Source of the DNA: Lantana camara
Lineage: Eukaryota; Streptophyta; Magnoliopsida; Lamiales; Verbenaceae
Assembly: GCA_037501455.1 (NCBI GenBank)
Contig: CM074865.1
Coordinates: 6,521,001 to 6,585,000, forward strand
Direction: 5' to 3'
DNA: 64,000 nt
Positions 22,749-34,334 of the stretch are shown here, one piece after another (the first letter of the stretch is position 1; every line of letters begins with the position of its first letter). Position numbers and translations under genes: made by a program. Under the pieces are notes generated by a model, which saw only the letters and a list, made by a program, of their open reading frames with translations, made no database searches and was not told where the DNA came from.

Positions 22749-23563
22749 CGATTTACGATCGTGGTTCGCCGGAACGGCATTATAATGGCCGGAACGGGAA
22801 CAGAGGCTGCCGTTCCACTGTTCCGGTTTGGAACGGTACGGTGGCCTACCTGGAACGGCACTCCGGCGTGTTATAACGTCGGTCTGATGCGTTAGAACGG
22901 CGGAACGGACTTAAAACAGCAATTGAAATCGGATTTTTCCTATTAAAAGACATCAGCCGCCGACCTCCGGTGGGTTTCTCCTTTTTCCTCCATTTTCGGT
23001 CTGAAGTTTGAGAAAGAAAACGGTTGCTGGGCCAATTTGGTCGGTTGGGTCTTCTCATTCTCTTTTAGGTTAGATTTTTATCTTTTACTTTCTTTTCATA
23101 TTTATGTAATAAATACTTATTATTGTCTAAATATAATTATATGAGTATATTAATATCTTAGTCGGCAAAATATGTGCATAAAAAATTGAATTCAAATATT
23201 CTTTTATTTTCATTGTTTTCATTATATTGTTATTATTTATATTCTTAACATATTATTTATTATTTATAATATAATTACTATGTCATTAATTCTATTGTGG
23301 TTGACATAATTGTTGAACTAGTAACTATTTCATAAATTATTGTTGGTCATTCAAAATATAAAATCAGAATTGTAATTATAAATATAATAAATTTATACCA
23401 AATACTAATTGCGATAAGCTTTAATTTATAAAGGGATTATATTTAATATTTTTGGAAAAATTACAAATTTTTATGTAGTTGACTGCGATTTTGCAACGGA
23501 ACTGGAATGGTGGCCTCCGTTCCATTCCCCGCGACCGCGACGGCGAACCATGTTTACGATTGA
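22749..23563. mobile_element. Possible TIR element with GC-rich ends, about 0.8 kb
   Basis: The left end reads CGATTTACGATCGTGGTTCGCCGG. The right end on the other strand reads CAATCGTAAACATGGTTCGCCGTC, and both continue into GGAACGG-rich sequence. The middle is AT-rich and non-coding. No clear target duplication is seen, so the class is unassigned. Confidence 0.5.
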
Positions 23564-23987
23564 GGGTTGACTGTGTTGAGAGAGATAGAGATACCCTTGA
23601 TGAATCTATATTATATATGTCATGTTCTATTCATAAATACACAAATACATGTATCAGTAAGTTATGAAATTATATTTATGACTGTGATATATATACGTGT
23701 TGATGACAGTGTAATATATTAGAAATATAACACAAAATATGTAAAGGTACCAATTAGCTAAAAGATTATGTACATATGATAAAACATTAGAAGTAACAAA
23801 ATTTCATTTACTGGACGAAAAATTCTAGTACATACCTGTTTTCTGCTAAAATTACAGGGGATAGTGACAGAACACACACATTTTACATAATAGGGAAAAA
23901 AACCAAGAGATTAATATAGGAATAAGAGATCAAGCACCCATCAATATACAAACTCGTACATTTTAACGAATACAACCTTCCTCTTCA
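23564..23987. other. Intergenic / 3' flank of SOT copy 2
   Basis: AT-rich sequence without a recognisable gene; its right part is likely the 3' untranslated flank of SOT copy 2. Confidence 0.5.
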
Positions 23988-24941
23988 TCAGATAATCATC
24001 TTGCTGTGATCGACAAATCCCTCCAACTTGCTCTCCAAGAGCTTTTCCAGGCGCTCAGCCATGGCGGGAGTTAGATCATTCTTCCAGTCTCCGACTTCTC
24101 CCTTTCAGAAAAATGAATTGTTTTTCAGTATTTGAGCAAGACTCTCAGTCCTGTTCACCTCCAGATTCTTGAGATTCTCAAAGCTACAAAGCTTCGATAT
24201 CTGCTCCACAACGCCCTGATTCTCTTCCTCCGGCGAAAAAGGGAGCCCGATAAACTCAGCAATTTGTCTCACACGAAAGGAAACATCTTCTTTCAAATCC
24301 TCATATTTCAGAAACAACACCTTTTCAGGGTTCTTCAAATGGGCATTCCAGTATTCCGACATGTGGTCCCATAGAGGCCCGAATGATTGAATTCCCCGGC
24401 AAAACAAATCAAAAGCCTCCTCTACAGGTAATTGATCCGCATCGTTTCCAAAGTTGTTGTTGTTGAGAGAGAAATGGTGATCCGAAACGAACTGATCCAA
24501 GAGGTTTCTACATAGGTAGATGATCTTGCATTCAGATTCACGAATGGAAGCGGGGAGGAGACTGAAAGACATGTGGGTTGAGAAGAGTCTTGGACTCGGA
24601 ATATGTTGAAGATTTGGATTTTCTTCATTTTGATAAACAACAAAATTCAAACATGGAACAAGTGCATGGGGGTTTGAAGTGAGTAAAGGGCTTTCATGGA
24701 TGGGATGGTTTCTGCGGTTCAGAATTGCGAAGACGAGGCCTTTCAGCCAGGTAGTTCCTGATTTAGGCATGGTGGACAGTATTACATCACTGTTTTCTGC
24801 TCTGAAGTGTTTCTGGCACGAGATTGTTGCCTGGAGCAAGAAGTCATATAGCCAAAAGCCCTGGTATTTCACGAGCTGCTCACCGTTCCAGTTCTTCTGA
24901 CGTTCAAGATTTTGGAGAGATTCATCCTGGTTTTTCTCCAT
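23988..24941 (-). pseudogene. Cytosolic sulfotransferase, copy 2, premature stop
   Basis: Intronless SOT frame starting at the ATG at 24941. It has PKSGTTWLKGL near residue 65, CKIIYLCRNLLDQFVS, and the LFLKYEDLKEDVSFRV segment. A TGA at 24105-24107 replaces the Arg codon that precedes KGEVGDWKN, so translation would stop at about residue 278. The downstream codons stay in frame and intact to a natural stop at 23988. The lost tail includes the conserved RKGxxGDWK PAPS-binding motif, so the shortened protein should be inactive. It is a tandem, same-strand duplicate of copy 1, about 2.6 kb away, with high amino-acid similarity. Substrate unknown. Confidence 0.87.
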
Positions 24942-24950
24942 TGGCAAAGT

Positions 24951-26011
24951 TTTGTATTCTGTAATGAGTTGAAAGGAAAATGAATCAGGATTAATGGATT
25001 TGTAATTTTGTATTCATGTGGATTGTGACTGTTGATGCACATTTTTATACTCCCATGAAGAATGTGTAAGTTTTAAGATAATATGTTTCTTTTGTAAAGT
25101 ACTTGATTCACACCTTTCAAAGCCAATTTATAATCTGGTTTTAGTAATAGTGAGTGATCCAATAAATCTTTTGAGTCTGATTTGTAAACTTATTCTGATC
25201 TGTTTGAGAATAAGCTTTTGCGCATGAAGCATGTGTGAGTTTAAAATAATATGTTTCTTTTCTAAAGCGGTTGATTCACATCTTTCACAGCCAATTTTAT
25301 AATCAGTTTTAGTAATAATTAATGATCCTATAAAGTTTTAGAGTGTGATTTGTAAACTAGAATAAATCAATGTGTGTCGCCAGTAACTAACATTTTATAA
25401 GCCTATGATTTTCAACACACACTTTGACAACTTTTTTTTAAAATAAGTCCCTAACAAGTTATTAATTTCCATTTTTTTTACAATAGATTAAATTTGATGA
25501 TGCTGGAAATTGATTTGACTTATAACTAATGAGATCAACTCTAAATTTCCAGCAAATCAGCCAAAAGTGGGTCGCTTTCCCTACTAAGATCAACAGAACG
25601 TTAAAATACCAGGCGGAGGCAGTGGGGGTTGTTCCCCGCATTCGCACTAGACACTTAAGATAGTGAGATTATCCAAGTGAGGTAAACGTTGAACGGAAAA
25701 TTGTACGTGGATAACCGCCACTTGCTGGGACTCCCAGTGCGATCCGCTCGAACTTGAGGGAAATGTAAATTGAGCATAATGGACGAGCGGAGCATAGGTT
25801 GAGTGGGATGAGCACAATGGGTTGAACGCTTAGCTTATTTTTGACACTATCAAAATCACAATTTACTTCCATTTTCGACACGAGCACCAAAGAGTGTCCA
25901 ACTGTTGATGATGGGTTAAGAATCAGTATCTATTCAAACAATACAACAATTGGTACGTAGGCCTAAATATACAGTAATTACTTCGGAGGTTTCTGTAAAG
26001 AAAAAAATGGA
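24951..26011. other. Intergenic between SOT copy 2 and FTSH
   Basis: No gene is supported. Two diverged copies of a 'GTGTGAGTTT..AATATGTTTCTTTT' segment lie near 25,067 and 25,233, a weak direct repeat about 165 bp apart. Confidence 0.5.
25042..25049 (-). promoter_or_regulatory. Candidate TATA box of SOT copy 2
   Basis: TATAAAAA on the minus strand, about 100 bp upstream of the copy 2 ATG. Confidence 0.45.
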
Positions 26012-29000
26012 TCACGCGATGTAAAGTTCAGCTTTGCCATCGATGAAAAGGCTCATGAACTCTTCTCCATCAACAGTTTCTTTCTCCATTAGCAACTGAG
26101 CAAGCTTGTGTAGAATGTCGATGTGGGCTGTCAGTATCTGCTTGGCCCTTGCATACGCCGTGTCTACTAATTCTCTCACTTCCGCATCCACCACATCTGC
26201 AGTGGCCATTGAGTAGTCTTTCTGGCTCGACATCTGCAATCAGATACAGTGTATGCTTCAGCGTCAATTTACAAGGCTCAAGTACATCATCATCTTCCCC
26301 CATAGGCTATAACTATGTGTAATTGCCCAAGTACCCCTCTAATCCTCGTAATTTGATTGAACTGACAGGATTTTTGTCAAAGCATTTGGAAAATCATCAA
26401 TGAATGAGATAAACTTCGAAACTCAGAAAGATTTGAATATAAGCTAGGGATAATTACGCTGGCATATTCGGAGGTGTTTGGCCTAATTAGACAAACTTCC
26501 GATTGTGGCGTACCTAAAGGTTTGGCCTAAGACATGCTGTTATAGTCATGAATTCAAAGTCAAATACGGATTAATAAGTGCCGAAGGCCAAATAGGCATA
26601 AAAATTTTAGAGATGTCATCCTTAAAATCCATTGATAAATATAATGGAAATTCTCTAACAGGGGAGATTTTTGTAATTTCTCAAAACTCAGTGGAAGTTT
26701 TTATAATTAGGCTAAACCTCCAGCTATGTTTGTGAATGTAAATGTGTAATTATCCCGATAAACTATGCAAAGATTTGAACAGGGGACAGGGGGTTAAGCG
26801 TAATTTTATAACAAATATGGTGTTTTCTGTAATTGCATCTATTTAAGGAGGAGGATACCGTAATATTCATAATCTCAATCTAACAACGCAAGAAAATGGT
26901 ACCTGCTGGCCAAGGAAAGGATTTCCACCACCTCCACCAATGGCTACTTGTCCAATCTTTTTGCTAAACCCAAATCTCTCAACCATTTGCCTTGCGACCC
27001 TCGAAACTTGCATGAAGTCATTCGATGCCCCTGTTGTTACATTGTCTTCTCCGAAAATAACCTCTTCCGCAACCCTGCACGATCAAAGAGGTATGACGAA
27101 CAAAAAAATCAAGGTCTTGTACTTGTGTGAAGACACAAAAATGAACCTAAATCAAACCCTAAGGTTTCAAAAATTACAATTAGCATCCCACCCATTGAAA
27201 GTATCATATATGCAAAAACTTTTGCTTTCAAACACTTGCAACTTCTGCTAAAACTAGAACTACTTAAAAAAGTTGCATGTGAACTCTTAAGATGTTCAGA
27301 TATCTATCTTAACTAAATTCCATAAATTAAGTAGAGGGCCATGAAAGTACAAAACTGACCTTCCACCCAAAGCAACTGCCATCTGATTCTCCAAGTAGCT
27401 TCGACTGTACAATCCCGACTCAAGTCTCTCTTCACTCGGAGCAAAGAAAGTAAGCCCTCCAGCTTGGCCACGAGGAATGATGGAGATTTTGGCAACTGGA
27501 TCATACTCCGGCATCAAGGCACCAACTAAGGCATGTCCAGCCTCTAAAAACCACAAGTATAAAATAAATAAATTTATTTTCAGCGGAATATCAAAAAAAA
27601 ATCCAAAAGAAATTTTTCTATTTTTCGTACCGTGATAAGCAACAAGTCTCTTCTTTTCCTCAGAGACAACGGCGTTTTTCTTCTCTGGTCCAGCAATTAT
27701 TCTCTCCAAAGCATCGGATATTTCGTCTTTGCTTATTTCCTTAAGGTCCCTCCTTGCAGCAAGAATGGCTGCTTCGTTCATCAGGTTTTGCAAATCTGCC
27801 CCTGTGAAACCGGGTGTTCTTCTTGCAATCTTTTCAAAATCCACGTCCTTTCCAAGAGCCTTTCCTCTTGAATGCACCTGTTGTAGCAAAGATAATGGGC
27901 ATATAAATTGAAGGATAATAATATGCCACGATCATTTCTAGCATAATATGGTCAAAGAAAGTCTCCAAAAAATAATGAGGCTGCAGATTAGTGTAAATCA
28001 GTTAGAGTGATATTGGGTCGAATTCAAACCAAACTATCAAGATAATAGATGACGGCACCTATATTATCATTTTCGACCCTACTCACATCAGAAAATACCA
28101 CATTCCTCATATGTTGGGTACATAAACTACATAGGACAGCTTTCCTAACTTCAAATTCTATATTCTAAACTTAGGTTTAAAGCATACGGGTACCTAACCT
28201 TTGGCCCAAAATGCACTTTAGCGCCCAACCACGGTGTTCCCGTAGTACCTGAACAGTTTAAATTGTTGAGGTACTATACGTGTACCATACCTTCGGTACT
28301 AAAGTGCAAACATCAGAGATTGGTTGCCTATATGCTTTTAACCCTTTAAAACCTCGCACAACTAATAATAAATCCATGTATGTTTACCTAAGCAATTCTA
28401 ACAACACTACAAAAATCACATTCACATTAACATAAACTGCAAAACAAAACGAAACCGGGCACAAGAAGTCCCACTCACCTGAAGAATCTTGACTCTCCCA
28501 GCAACATCAGGCCGGTCCACAGTGACCTGTCTATCAAACCTCCCCGGCCTCAGCAAAGCAGAATCAAGAACATCAGGCCTGTTAGTAGCTGCCAAAACTA
28601 TCACACCCGAATTACCCGAAAATCCATCCATTTCAGTCAACAGCTGATTAATAGTCTGCTCTCTCTCATCATTCCCACCACCCATACCTGCCCCTCTCTG
28701 CCTCCCCACAGCATCAATCTCATCAATGAACACAATGCAGGGCGCTTTCGACTTCGCCTTCTCAAACAAATCCCTCACTCTCGAAGCACCAACACCCACA
28801 AAAAGCTCCACAAACTCCGAAGCTGCACACGAGAAGAACGGTGTTCCAGCCTCACCGGCCACGGCCCGGGCCAAGAGGGTCTTCCCAGTCCCAGGCGGCC
28901 CCACCAAAAGACACCCTTTTGGGATCTTTGCACCCAATGCCGTGTACTTATCAGGGTTCTTCAGGAAATCGACAACTTCCTGAAGCTCCAATTTTGCTTG

Positions 29001-29756
29001 ATCAGCTCCAGCAACATCAGCAAACGTCACACCCGTTTCGGGCACTTCCTGGAACTTCGATTTCGACCGCCCGAAATCCATCGGACCGCCGCCGAGCCCC
29101 CCGGGGCCACCAGCCCCCCCCTGAGCCCCCCTGAACAAGAAGAAAAGCCCAGCAAAAGCAATAAACGGAAACAGCAAATTTCCTATGAAATTGAACAACC
29201 CATTTCCTGATTCACCCTCAGAAACTGAAATATCAACGCCATTCATTGCTAATATATCGATTAAATCAGGGTCGTTTGGGACAGTTACCATTGCTCTGCG
29301 GCCGTCTACCGCTGTAAGCTGAAGTGTACTTCCATCTTTACTAAACCTCACCCTCTCAACCTTTCCCTTCTTCACTGCGTTCAGGAATTCACTGTACCGC
29401 CATTGGGAACCGTCGGGAAGATCGGAAGAGGGCTGCGCTTGAGGCTTTGGCGCATTCAAGATTAGATTTTGGGCAAAGGGTGATGATGGGCTGCGTTTCT
29501 GGGCCTCCATCTCAATCACCTGCGGTGGTGGTGGGGTATTATCGAGTGCTAAAGCCTGTGGAGTAGCTGAAGAGAAGAGTAAAGCAGCGAGAGCAGCATG
29601 ATTCGCGACATTTGGTTTCTGGGAACCCTTGCCGTGAAGAATCGATTGTGGTACGATGAATTTTCTCGGGACTGTTTTGGGAGTCGGGGGTGAAACGAAG
29701 ATGTGGGTTCCATAGAAGTTGGAGGAACGTAAAGCGTTCGTTATGGACGACGCCAT
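26012..29756 (-). CDS. FTSH5: Chloroplast ATP-dependent zinc metalloprotease FtsH, type A (FTSH1/FTSH5-like)
   Basis: Thylakoid membrane AAA protease that degrades damaged photosystem II proteins such as D1. I assemble five exons on the minus strand: 29756-28479, 27877-27631, 27543-27360, 27074-26903 and 26233-26012. All borders are GT-AG and the phases join to 700 codons plus stop, normal for plant type A FtsH. Order: chloroplast transit region, an Ala-rich thylakoid-transfer-like stretch (about 53-70), a lumenal domain (residues ~115-185), a TM helix (~188-208), Walker A GPPGTGKT (286-293), Walker B with FIDEID (343-348) and an arginine-finger region LLRPGRFDR (401-409). The zinc motif HEAGH (508-512) has its codons split by intron 2. 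The last exon carries the C-terminal helices. FTSH1 and FTSH5 are close paralogues, so the exact symbol is uncertain. The 669-bp last intron holds a MITE. Confidence 0.95.
26447..26756. mobile_element. MITE in the last intron of FTSH
   Basis: A 310-bp element with inverted ends GGGATAATTACGC and GTGTAATTATCCC plus inner matches (AGGTTTAGCCTAATTA and its counterpart). The flanking 9-mers TATAAGCTA and GATAAACTA are similar at 7 of 9 positions, as an old 9-bp target duplication would be. It is away from the splice sites. Confidence 0.75.
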
Positions 29757-30466
29757 GAAAACTTTTTTGGAGAGCTTCTGTCAATTGCTTCTCCAAATTC
29801 TTCAATTTTATAGGGCTTAGCGGAAGCGGGAACTGGGATATTAGTAGGAGAATTCGAGTGGGGAATGAGAAAATTGGTTAATTTTGTGGAGTTGAGAAAT
29901 CCAAGTTGAGTAATTGGATGGAAGCCATGGATATGAATGTTGCTTGCGTTGTTCTACGTGTGAGGAGTATATCCAGTCGTAGCTGCTTTGATTTTTAATA
30001 TCTTGTTTATGGTCAGAAAATGGGAGTGAGAGTGCAGACAAAGGACTGGAATTAGCATTTTTAATAGTTTAGTGGCACTTAATGAGAACTATTTTAAGCT
30101 CATGTACTTTTCTGAAAATATTGAAAAGTGCAATGCAATTTTGCTGCAGAATTTATTTATTTTATTTTAACATAATAGGAAGTTGAATAAAATAGGTCAT
30201 AGTCCGCCCAAGCTTTAAATGGGCTGAACTGCTGAAGTATGAGTCCAACTGAGGCCCACTTGGTTCCTTAGGCTTTCTTAGGCCCAATTTGAATTTGTTC
30301 TTTAAGCTAACCACTAGAATCACAATTGAAACCTAAGCAAATAGTTAACTTTTTTTCTTTTTTAAAAAACTTAGGTTGGAGGAATGCGCCCTTAACCTAA
30401 GGCAGAGAATGTCTTTCAGTTTAGCAAGTACTTAGGAGTTAGGACGTACGTTGTATCTCACCTCAT
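29757..30466. other. 5' flank of FTSH and intergenic
   Basis: Contains the FTSH core promoter; no further gene is seen. Confidence 0.6.
29805..29813 (-). promoter_or_regulatory. TATA box of FTSH
   Basis: CTATAAAAT on the minus strand, about 50 bp upstream of the ATG, implying a short leader. Position and motif only. Confidence 0.5.
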
Positions 30467-30775
30467 GGATAGGCATAACAATAAATCGAGCCAGCAAGCG
30501 AGCTTACTAGAAAAAAAAACTTGTGCTCGTATTCGACGCTGACGAGTCGACCCGAGCCTTGACTCGTGCCGTGACACATTCTAGCCAAGTTCAAGCCAGA
30601 TTGTCTCTGCTTAATAGCTCGCGAGCCAAAGGTATTTAAAAAATATGTATATGTATATTATATAGTTAATATTATATATATTTGATTTCCAAACTTGAAC
30701 CAACTTTCTACAGGGCAAGCCCAAGCCACAAAAAAGAGTCAAGGCTCAGCTCGTTGTCACGTCGCCCCATAGAGA
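30467..30775. mobile_element. Degenerate hAT-type MITE of the 'CTCGAGCC' family
   Basis: An old relative of the intact hAT MITEs at 46.1 and 46.7 kb. It keeps TCGAGCCAGCAAGCGAGCTTA at the left, TAGCTCGCGAGCC followed by an AT-rich core, and CAAGGCTCAGCTCGTTG at the right. Ends are too diverged for a target duplication. Confidence 0.55.
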
Positions 30776-31028
30776 CAAAAGGAGTTTGAATCTGTGATTT
30801 TATCATGATCAAGTCCAATCATATTTTACTTGACCAATCTCACGAGGCTAAAGCAAATATTTAACTTAAAGTATGCACAAATTATCAAGTGGTGTAGCTG
30901 ATGAATAGTTGGATCTTATATTAGTTTAACTAAATAATTCATATTCGATTCATCAACTTAAATATAAATATAATTGATGGAAAGAATTTTATATCTTAAT
31001 AATACGTAGTTTCGAATTGATTCGAATC

Positions 31029-31193
31029 TATGATGCACGGACACGGACAAGGCGATACGGACACGACACGACACGGATTTTTTCTTGAATTTCCCACGTC
31101 CGACACGACACGGTGTCGGACACGAGTGTCCGACACGACACGGCATGACACGACACGGCAAAATGATATTTTTAGAAGTGTCCGTGCATCATA
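31029..31193. mobile_element. Short MITE with 'CGGACAC' ends, 165 bp
   Basis: The termini TATGATGCACGGACAC and GTGTCCGTGCATCATA are inverted copies. They are flanked by GATTCGAATC at the left and GATTCGAAATC at the right, a 9-11 bp target duplication with one indel. The core is rich in GACACGACACGG repeats that can fold back. Confidence 0.8.
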
Positions 31194-31204
31194 GATTCGA
31201 AATC

Positions 31205-31976
31205 AAAATAAAAAGTGTATAGTCTTTCTTAGAAAAAAAAGAATGTATGTAATTAGCAACACAGTGTCTCTCTGCTGCCAAATAAAGTAAAAGCCCTGGT
31301 CGGAATTCATGCACGACGTTTCTCAAACCTTATGCTACCACGACCACGACCACGACAACGACAACTCCTCCCCATTCTAGGCTGGAAAACCCTAATTAAT
31401 TAATCAATTAATTAAGGACTATTTAATTAAGTGTACGTTCTTGATCTTCATGAAACTAATCAATTATTTATATAAATTATTGGCATGCATCTTGTACGTA
31501 TTTGCATCATCAAGTGTACTACATAATGGCTCATCATGTGCCATTTTGATATTTTAAAATGTCAATATATGCATAAAATTAATTTTGAAAAACGTTATTA
31601 GAAATTAAACCAAATTTAAAGGTTCCTTAACTTCTAATCATAAATTGCAATCGGAAGGGGGGAAAAAAAGAAAAAAAAGAGCAATAAGTATCGATTTACG
31701 TATCGTAATATTGAATCATATCAATTTATATGGTAATACTACAAACATGACATATTGTATCAATTTATATTTGAATTAGTCATTTAATACTACAAGATCA
31801 AGTGAAACAAATACGACAGTGTCACGAGGTAATTTTTGACATAGATTTTACGTGTGGCCGGAGTTCTCCACTCAAAATTCTTCAGTCTTATTTCAAAACT
31901 CACCAACACTCGTATTTCCTTCCCCCACCCCAACCTTCCCCCTCTTCCCTCCTAAAAATTTTTCCCTTTATATTTA
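31205..31976. other. Intergenic, AT-rich
   Basis: No gene supported. A short CCACGACCACGACAACGACAA run lies near 31,337. Confidence 0.55.
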
Positions 31977-32262
31977 GGGATAAAAATTTTGATCATTCTG
32001 AACTATAGTATTTTTTTGAGTTTGTAACTTAAATTATACAATATCTAAGTTTGCAACCTCAACTATAACTTTGTTACAAAGTGAAACCTGATTCCACTAA
32101 TCATGTGACACATTGAAGAAAATTTTGTGTACGTATCACACGATGATTAGAATCAGGTTGCAATTTATTAAAAAATAATAGTTGATGTTGTATAGACATT
32201 TTATGGTTTGAGTTACAAACTAAAAAAACGCAATAATTTACAATGTTACAAATAATTATCCC
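31977..32262. mobile_element. MITE, about 286 bp
   Basis: Inverted ends GGGATAAAAATTTTG and AATAATTATCCC extend inward through TTTTTTGAGTTTGTAACTTA and GCAACCTCAACTATAA matched by the right arm. The core includes an inner pair around GAAACCTGATTC and GAATCAGGTTGC. Flanks are only loosely alike. Confidence 0.65.
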
Positions 32263-32751
32263 TTTAATCTAACTTAAAAAATTATGATTTCACGACTCTT
32301 AAAAATAATATTATTTCTATTTTTGATATTATAAAATTTTCTCATCTCATCGTAAATCTTGATTTCGTCCCCGATTATAATACCAATGTATAATATCATT
32401 TCATAAAACACTAAACCAAAAGCCTTCAATACAACACATGTTATAAAATTTTAAAAAAGTGAAGCACATAGGAAACTGGCAACGAATCTACATAGTGGAT
32501 AAATAGTGAAAAACAAAAAGGAAAACACACACACAAAACCTGAAATCTAATGAGTGTCGAAAGAGCACGTTCATTTTGGCAAAAAATAATAGTTTACGTG
32601 CATGCATGGAAGTTTCCCGCTGCCAAATTTGGTCCCCTTTTCGAGTACGGACAACAAAACGATCCTTCCTCTCCTTCTTCCTTACATCTGAATACAATCC
32701 ACTACAAATCTCATTACAACTGTAATTCATTGCATTATTATAATATATACT

Positions 32752-32782
32752 TACACACACACATATATATATATATATATAT
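32752..32782. repeat. (AC)n(AT)n microsatellite in the DUF241 5' flank
   Basis: A compound CA/TA run about 210 bp upstream of the DUF241 ATG. Confidence 0.9.
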
Positions 32783-32990
32783 GTGTCAGTCATCGTCTTC
32801 CCCACAACCAAACCCCCAAGAATTCTCAATCCAGGAGCTCAAGAATCCGGGTCAAATTCAACTTTCTAATTATCAAACAATTTTCGTTTACTTTTCCCCT
32901 TTCAAAAAGGAAAGATTGATTTCCAAGAAACCAAATATATATATATTAATCAAACCCATCAAAAGATTTATACAAAAAATTAGATCGCAA

Positions 32991-33737
32991 ATGATGGCAC
33001 CCGAATTGGATTTCGATTCTCTGAAAGCTCTCCACGATTCGGTGAACGAATCTCTGCATAATTCCACGGAAACCAAGCTCGAGATCATCAACCATGGCCA
33101 AGAGAAGTACGTCCACGAGATCTCGGAAGCGTCGCTGAAGATGGCGGACTCTTGCGCCGCCGCCAAGGACCTCCTCCTCCTCGCCAAGGACCACCTCCAC
33201 CACCTTCAGTCGGCTTTCCGCCGCGTCGCCGCCACCACAGGGGCGGACCAAGCCGGGAAGCATTTCGCCCCGTACCGAAACCCCCGGAAGCAGCTGAAGA
33301 AAGCGATCTTAAAAAGATTGGACTCGCTCAAGGGGATGAAGAACACCTGCATCGCCGCCGCCTCCGCCGCAGCATCACCGCCGTCTCCGGCGGAGGAGGA
33401 GCTGAATTTGGTGGCGGTGGAGGATTTGCTGAGGGAGGTGAGGAAAACTACTTTGTCGATGGTGAAATCGCTTCTGACCCTCATAGCTTTGCCCGACCCG
33501 GATGGGAAAGCGGGTTCGGGTCGTAAGGAGCCGGGTTTCATGAGGCTTAAGCTGACGCGGGTCGATAGTTTGGGGCATTGGGAAAGCGTTCGCGGTGGCG
33601 CGTGGGATGTACGGGCCGTGGCGAAACGGCTGGAGGAGGTGGAGATGGTGGTGGAGGATATGGAAATTGAGTTGGAAAATATGTTTAGGAGGTTGGTTAG
33701 GACGAGGGCTTCACTTCTCAATATACTTACCACTTAG
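32991..33737 (+). CDS. DUF241 family protein (248 residues)
   Basis: An intronless plant-specific helical protein. I start at the ATG at 32991 (MMAPELDFDSLKALHDSVNESLHN); the open frame further upstream is low-complexity leader. The sequence is mostly amphipathic helix: an N-terminal helix, CAAAKDLLLLAKDHLHHLQSA near 55-75, a basic segment (RKQLKKAILKRLDSLKGM), a Ser/Ala/Pro-rich linker (~125-140), and a C-terminal pair ending VVEDMEIELENMFRRLVRTRASLLNILT. The C-terminal 'ELE.MFRRLVRTRASLLN' is typical of DUF241 (PF03087 by recognition). Biochemical function is unknown. Unlike the paralogue at 50.5 kb it lacks the HYRSISLPSR N-terminus common in the family. The second half is GC-rich relative to its flanks. 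Confidence 0.88.
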   Translation: MMAPELDFDSLKALHDSVNESLHNSTETKLEIINHGQEKYVHEISEASLKMADSCAAAKDLLLLAKDHLHHLQSAFRRVAATTGADQAGKHFAPYRNPRKQLKKAILKRLDSLKGMKNTCIAAASAAASPPSPAEEELNLVAVEDLLREVRKTTLSMVKSLLTLIALPDPDGKAGSGRKEPGFMRLKLTRVDSLGHWESVRGGAWDVRAVAKRLEEVEMVVEDMEIELENMFRRLVRTRASLLNILTT

Positions 33738-34007
33738 ATAAGAAATTAAGTGGTAAAATAACGTTAATTAGAATTGAGAATTTAGATTGATTTTGCGAGG
33801 TCCCCATTCAATTAATTGGCACCCATATTGGTATTATTTCCAATATAAGAGAAACGATTAGGTTTATAAGTTTAGTTCCCATAAGTGATTTTGGGTTACA
33901 ATGCCATTCTTTGGTTAATAAAATCATTCATTGATTCTTTTGTTCAATTAAACAATATTCAATATTGTATGGTTAACTCCATGATACACGACACAATTTA
34001 CCGTATG
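33738..34007. other. 3' flank of the DUF241 gene
   Basis: AT-rich, no further gene; ends at a MITE insertion. Confidence 0.5.
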
Positions 34008-34016
34008 ATAAAATTA

Positions 34017-34325
34017 GGGATAAATATTTTTTGTCATCCGAACTATGCCCGTTTTTGCAATTTACCATCCAAACAATTTTTCATTGCAAACCGCCATCCA
34101 ACCTTTGCATTTGTAGCAAAACGCCATCTGAAGGTGGTTTGGTCTGACGTGTATGTTTTAGGAAAATACCACGTGTCATTTTTTTTCCCAAAACCACTAA
34201 AAAAAATGGTTTAGATGGCGTTTTGTCACAAATGCAAAGGTTGGATGGCGGTTTGCAATGAAAAATTGTTTGGATGGTAAATTGCAAAAATGGGTATAAT
34301 TCGGATGGCAAAAAATATTTATCTC
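34017..34325. mobile_element. Mutator-type MITE with long near-perfect hairpin, 309 bp
   Basis: Flanked by a perfect 9-bp target duplication ATAAAATTA (34008-34016 and 34326-34334). The arms are about 125 bp each and nearly complementary: GGGATAAATATTTTTTGTC at the left matches GGCAAAAAATATTTATCTC, and the CCATCCAAC and TTTGCATTTGT segments match on the other arm. There is almost no unpaired core. The good match of arms and duplication indicates recent activity. Confidence 0.9.
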
Positions 34326-34334
34326 ATAAAATTA

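Noticed and set aside
28196..28310. Possible MITE in the first FTSH intron
   Set aside because: Inverted similarity (GCACTTTAG and CTAAAGTGC) is short and not supported by flanking duplications.
28726..29210. Plus-strand ORFs within FTSH exon 1
   Set aside because: Shadows of the GC-richer FTSH coding strand.
32550..32990. N-terminal extension of the DUF241 frame at 33 kb
   Set aside because: The extra codons are low-complexity leader with TA/CA repeats and do not resemble the family; the ATG at 32991 gives a sensible start.
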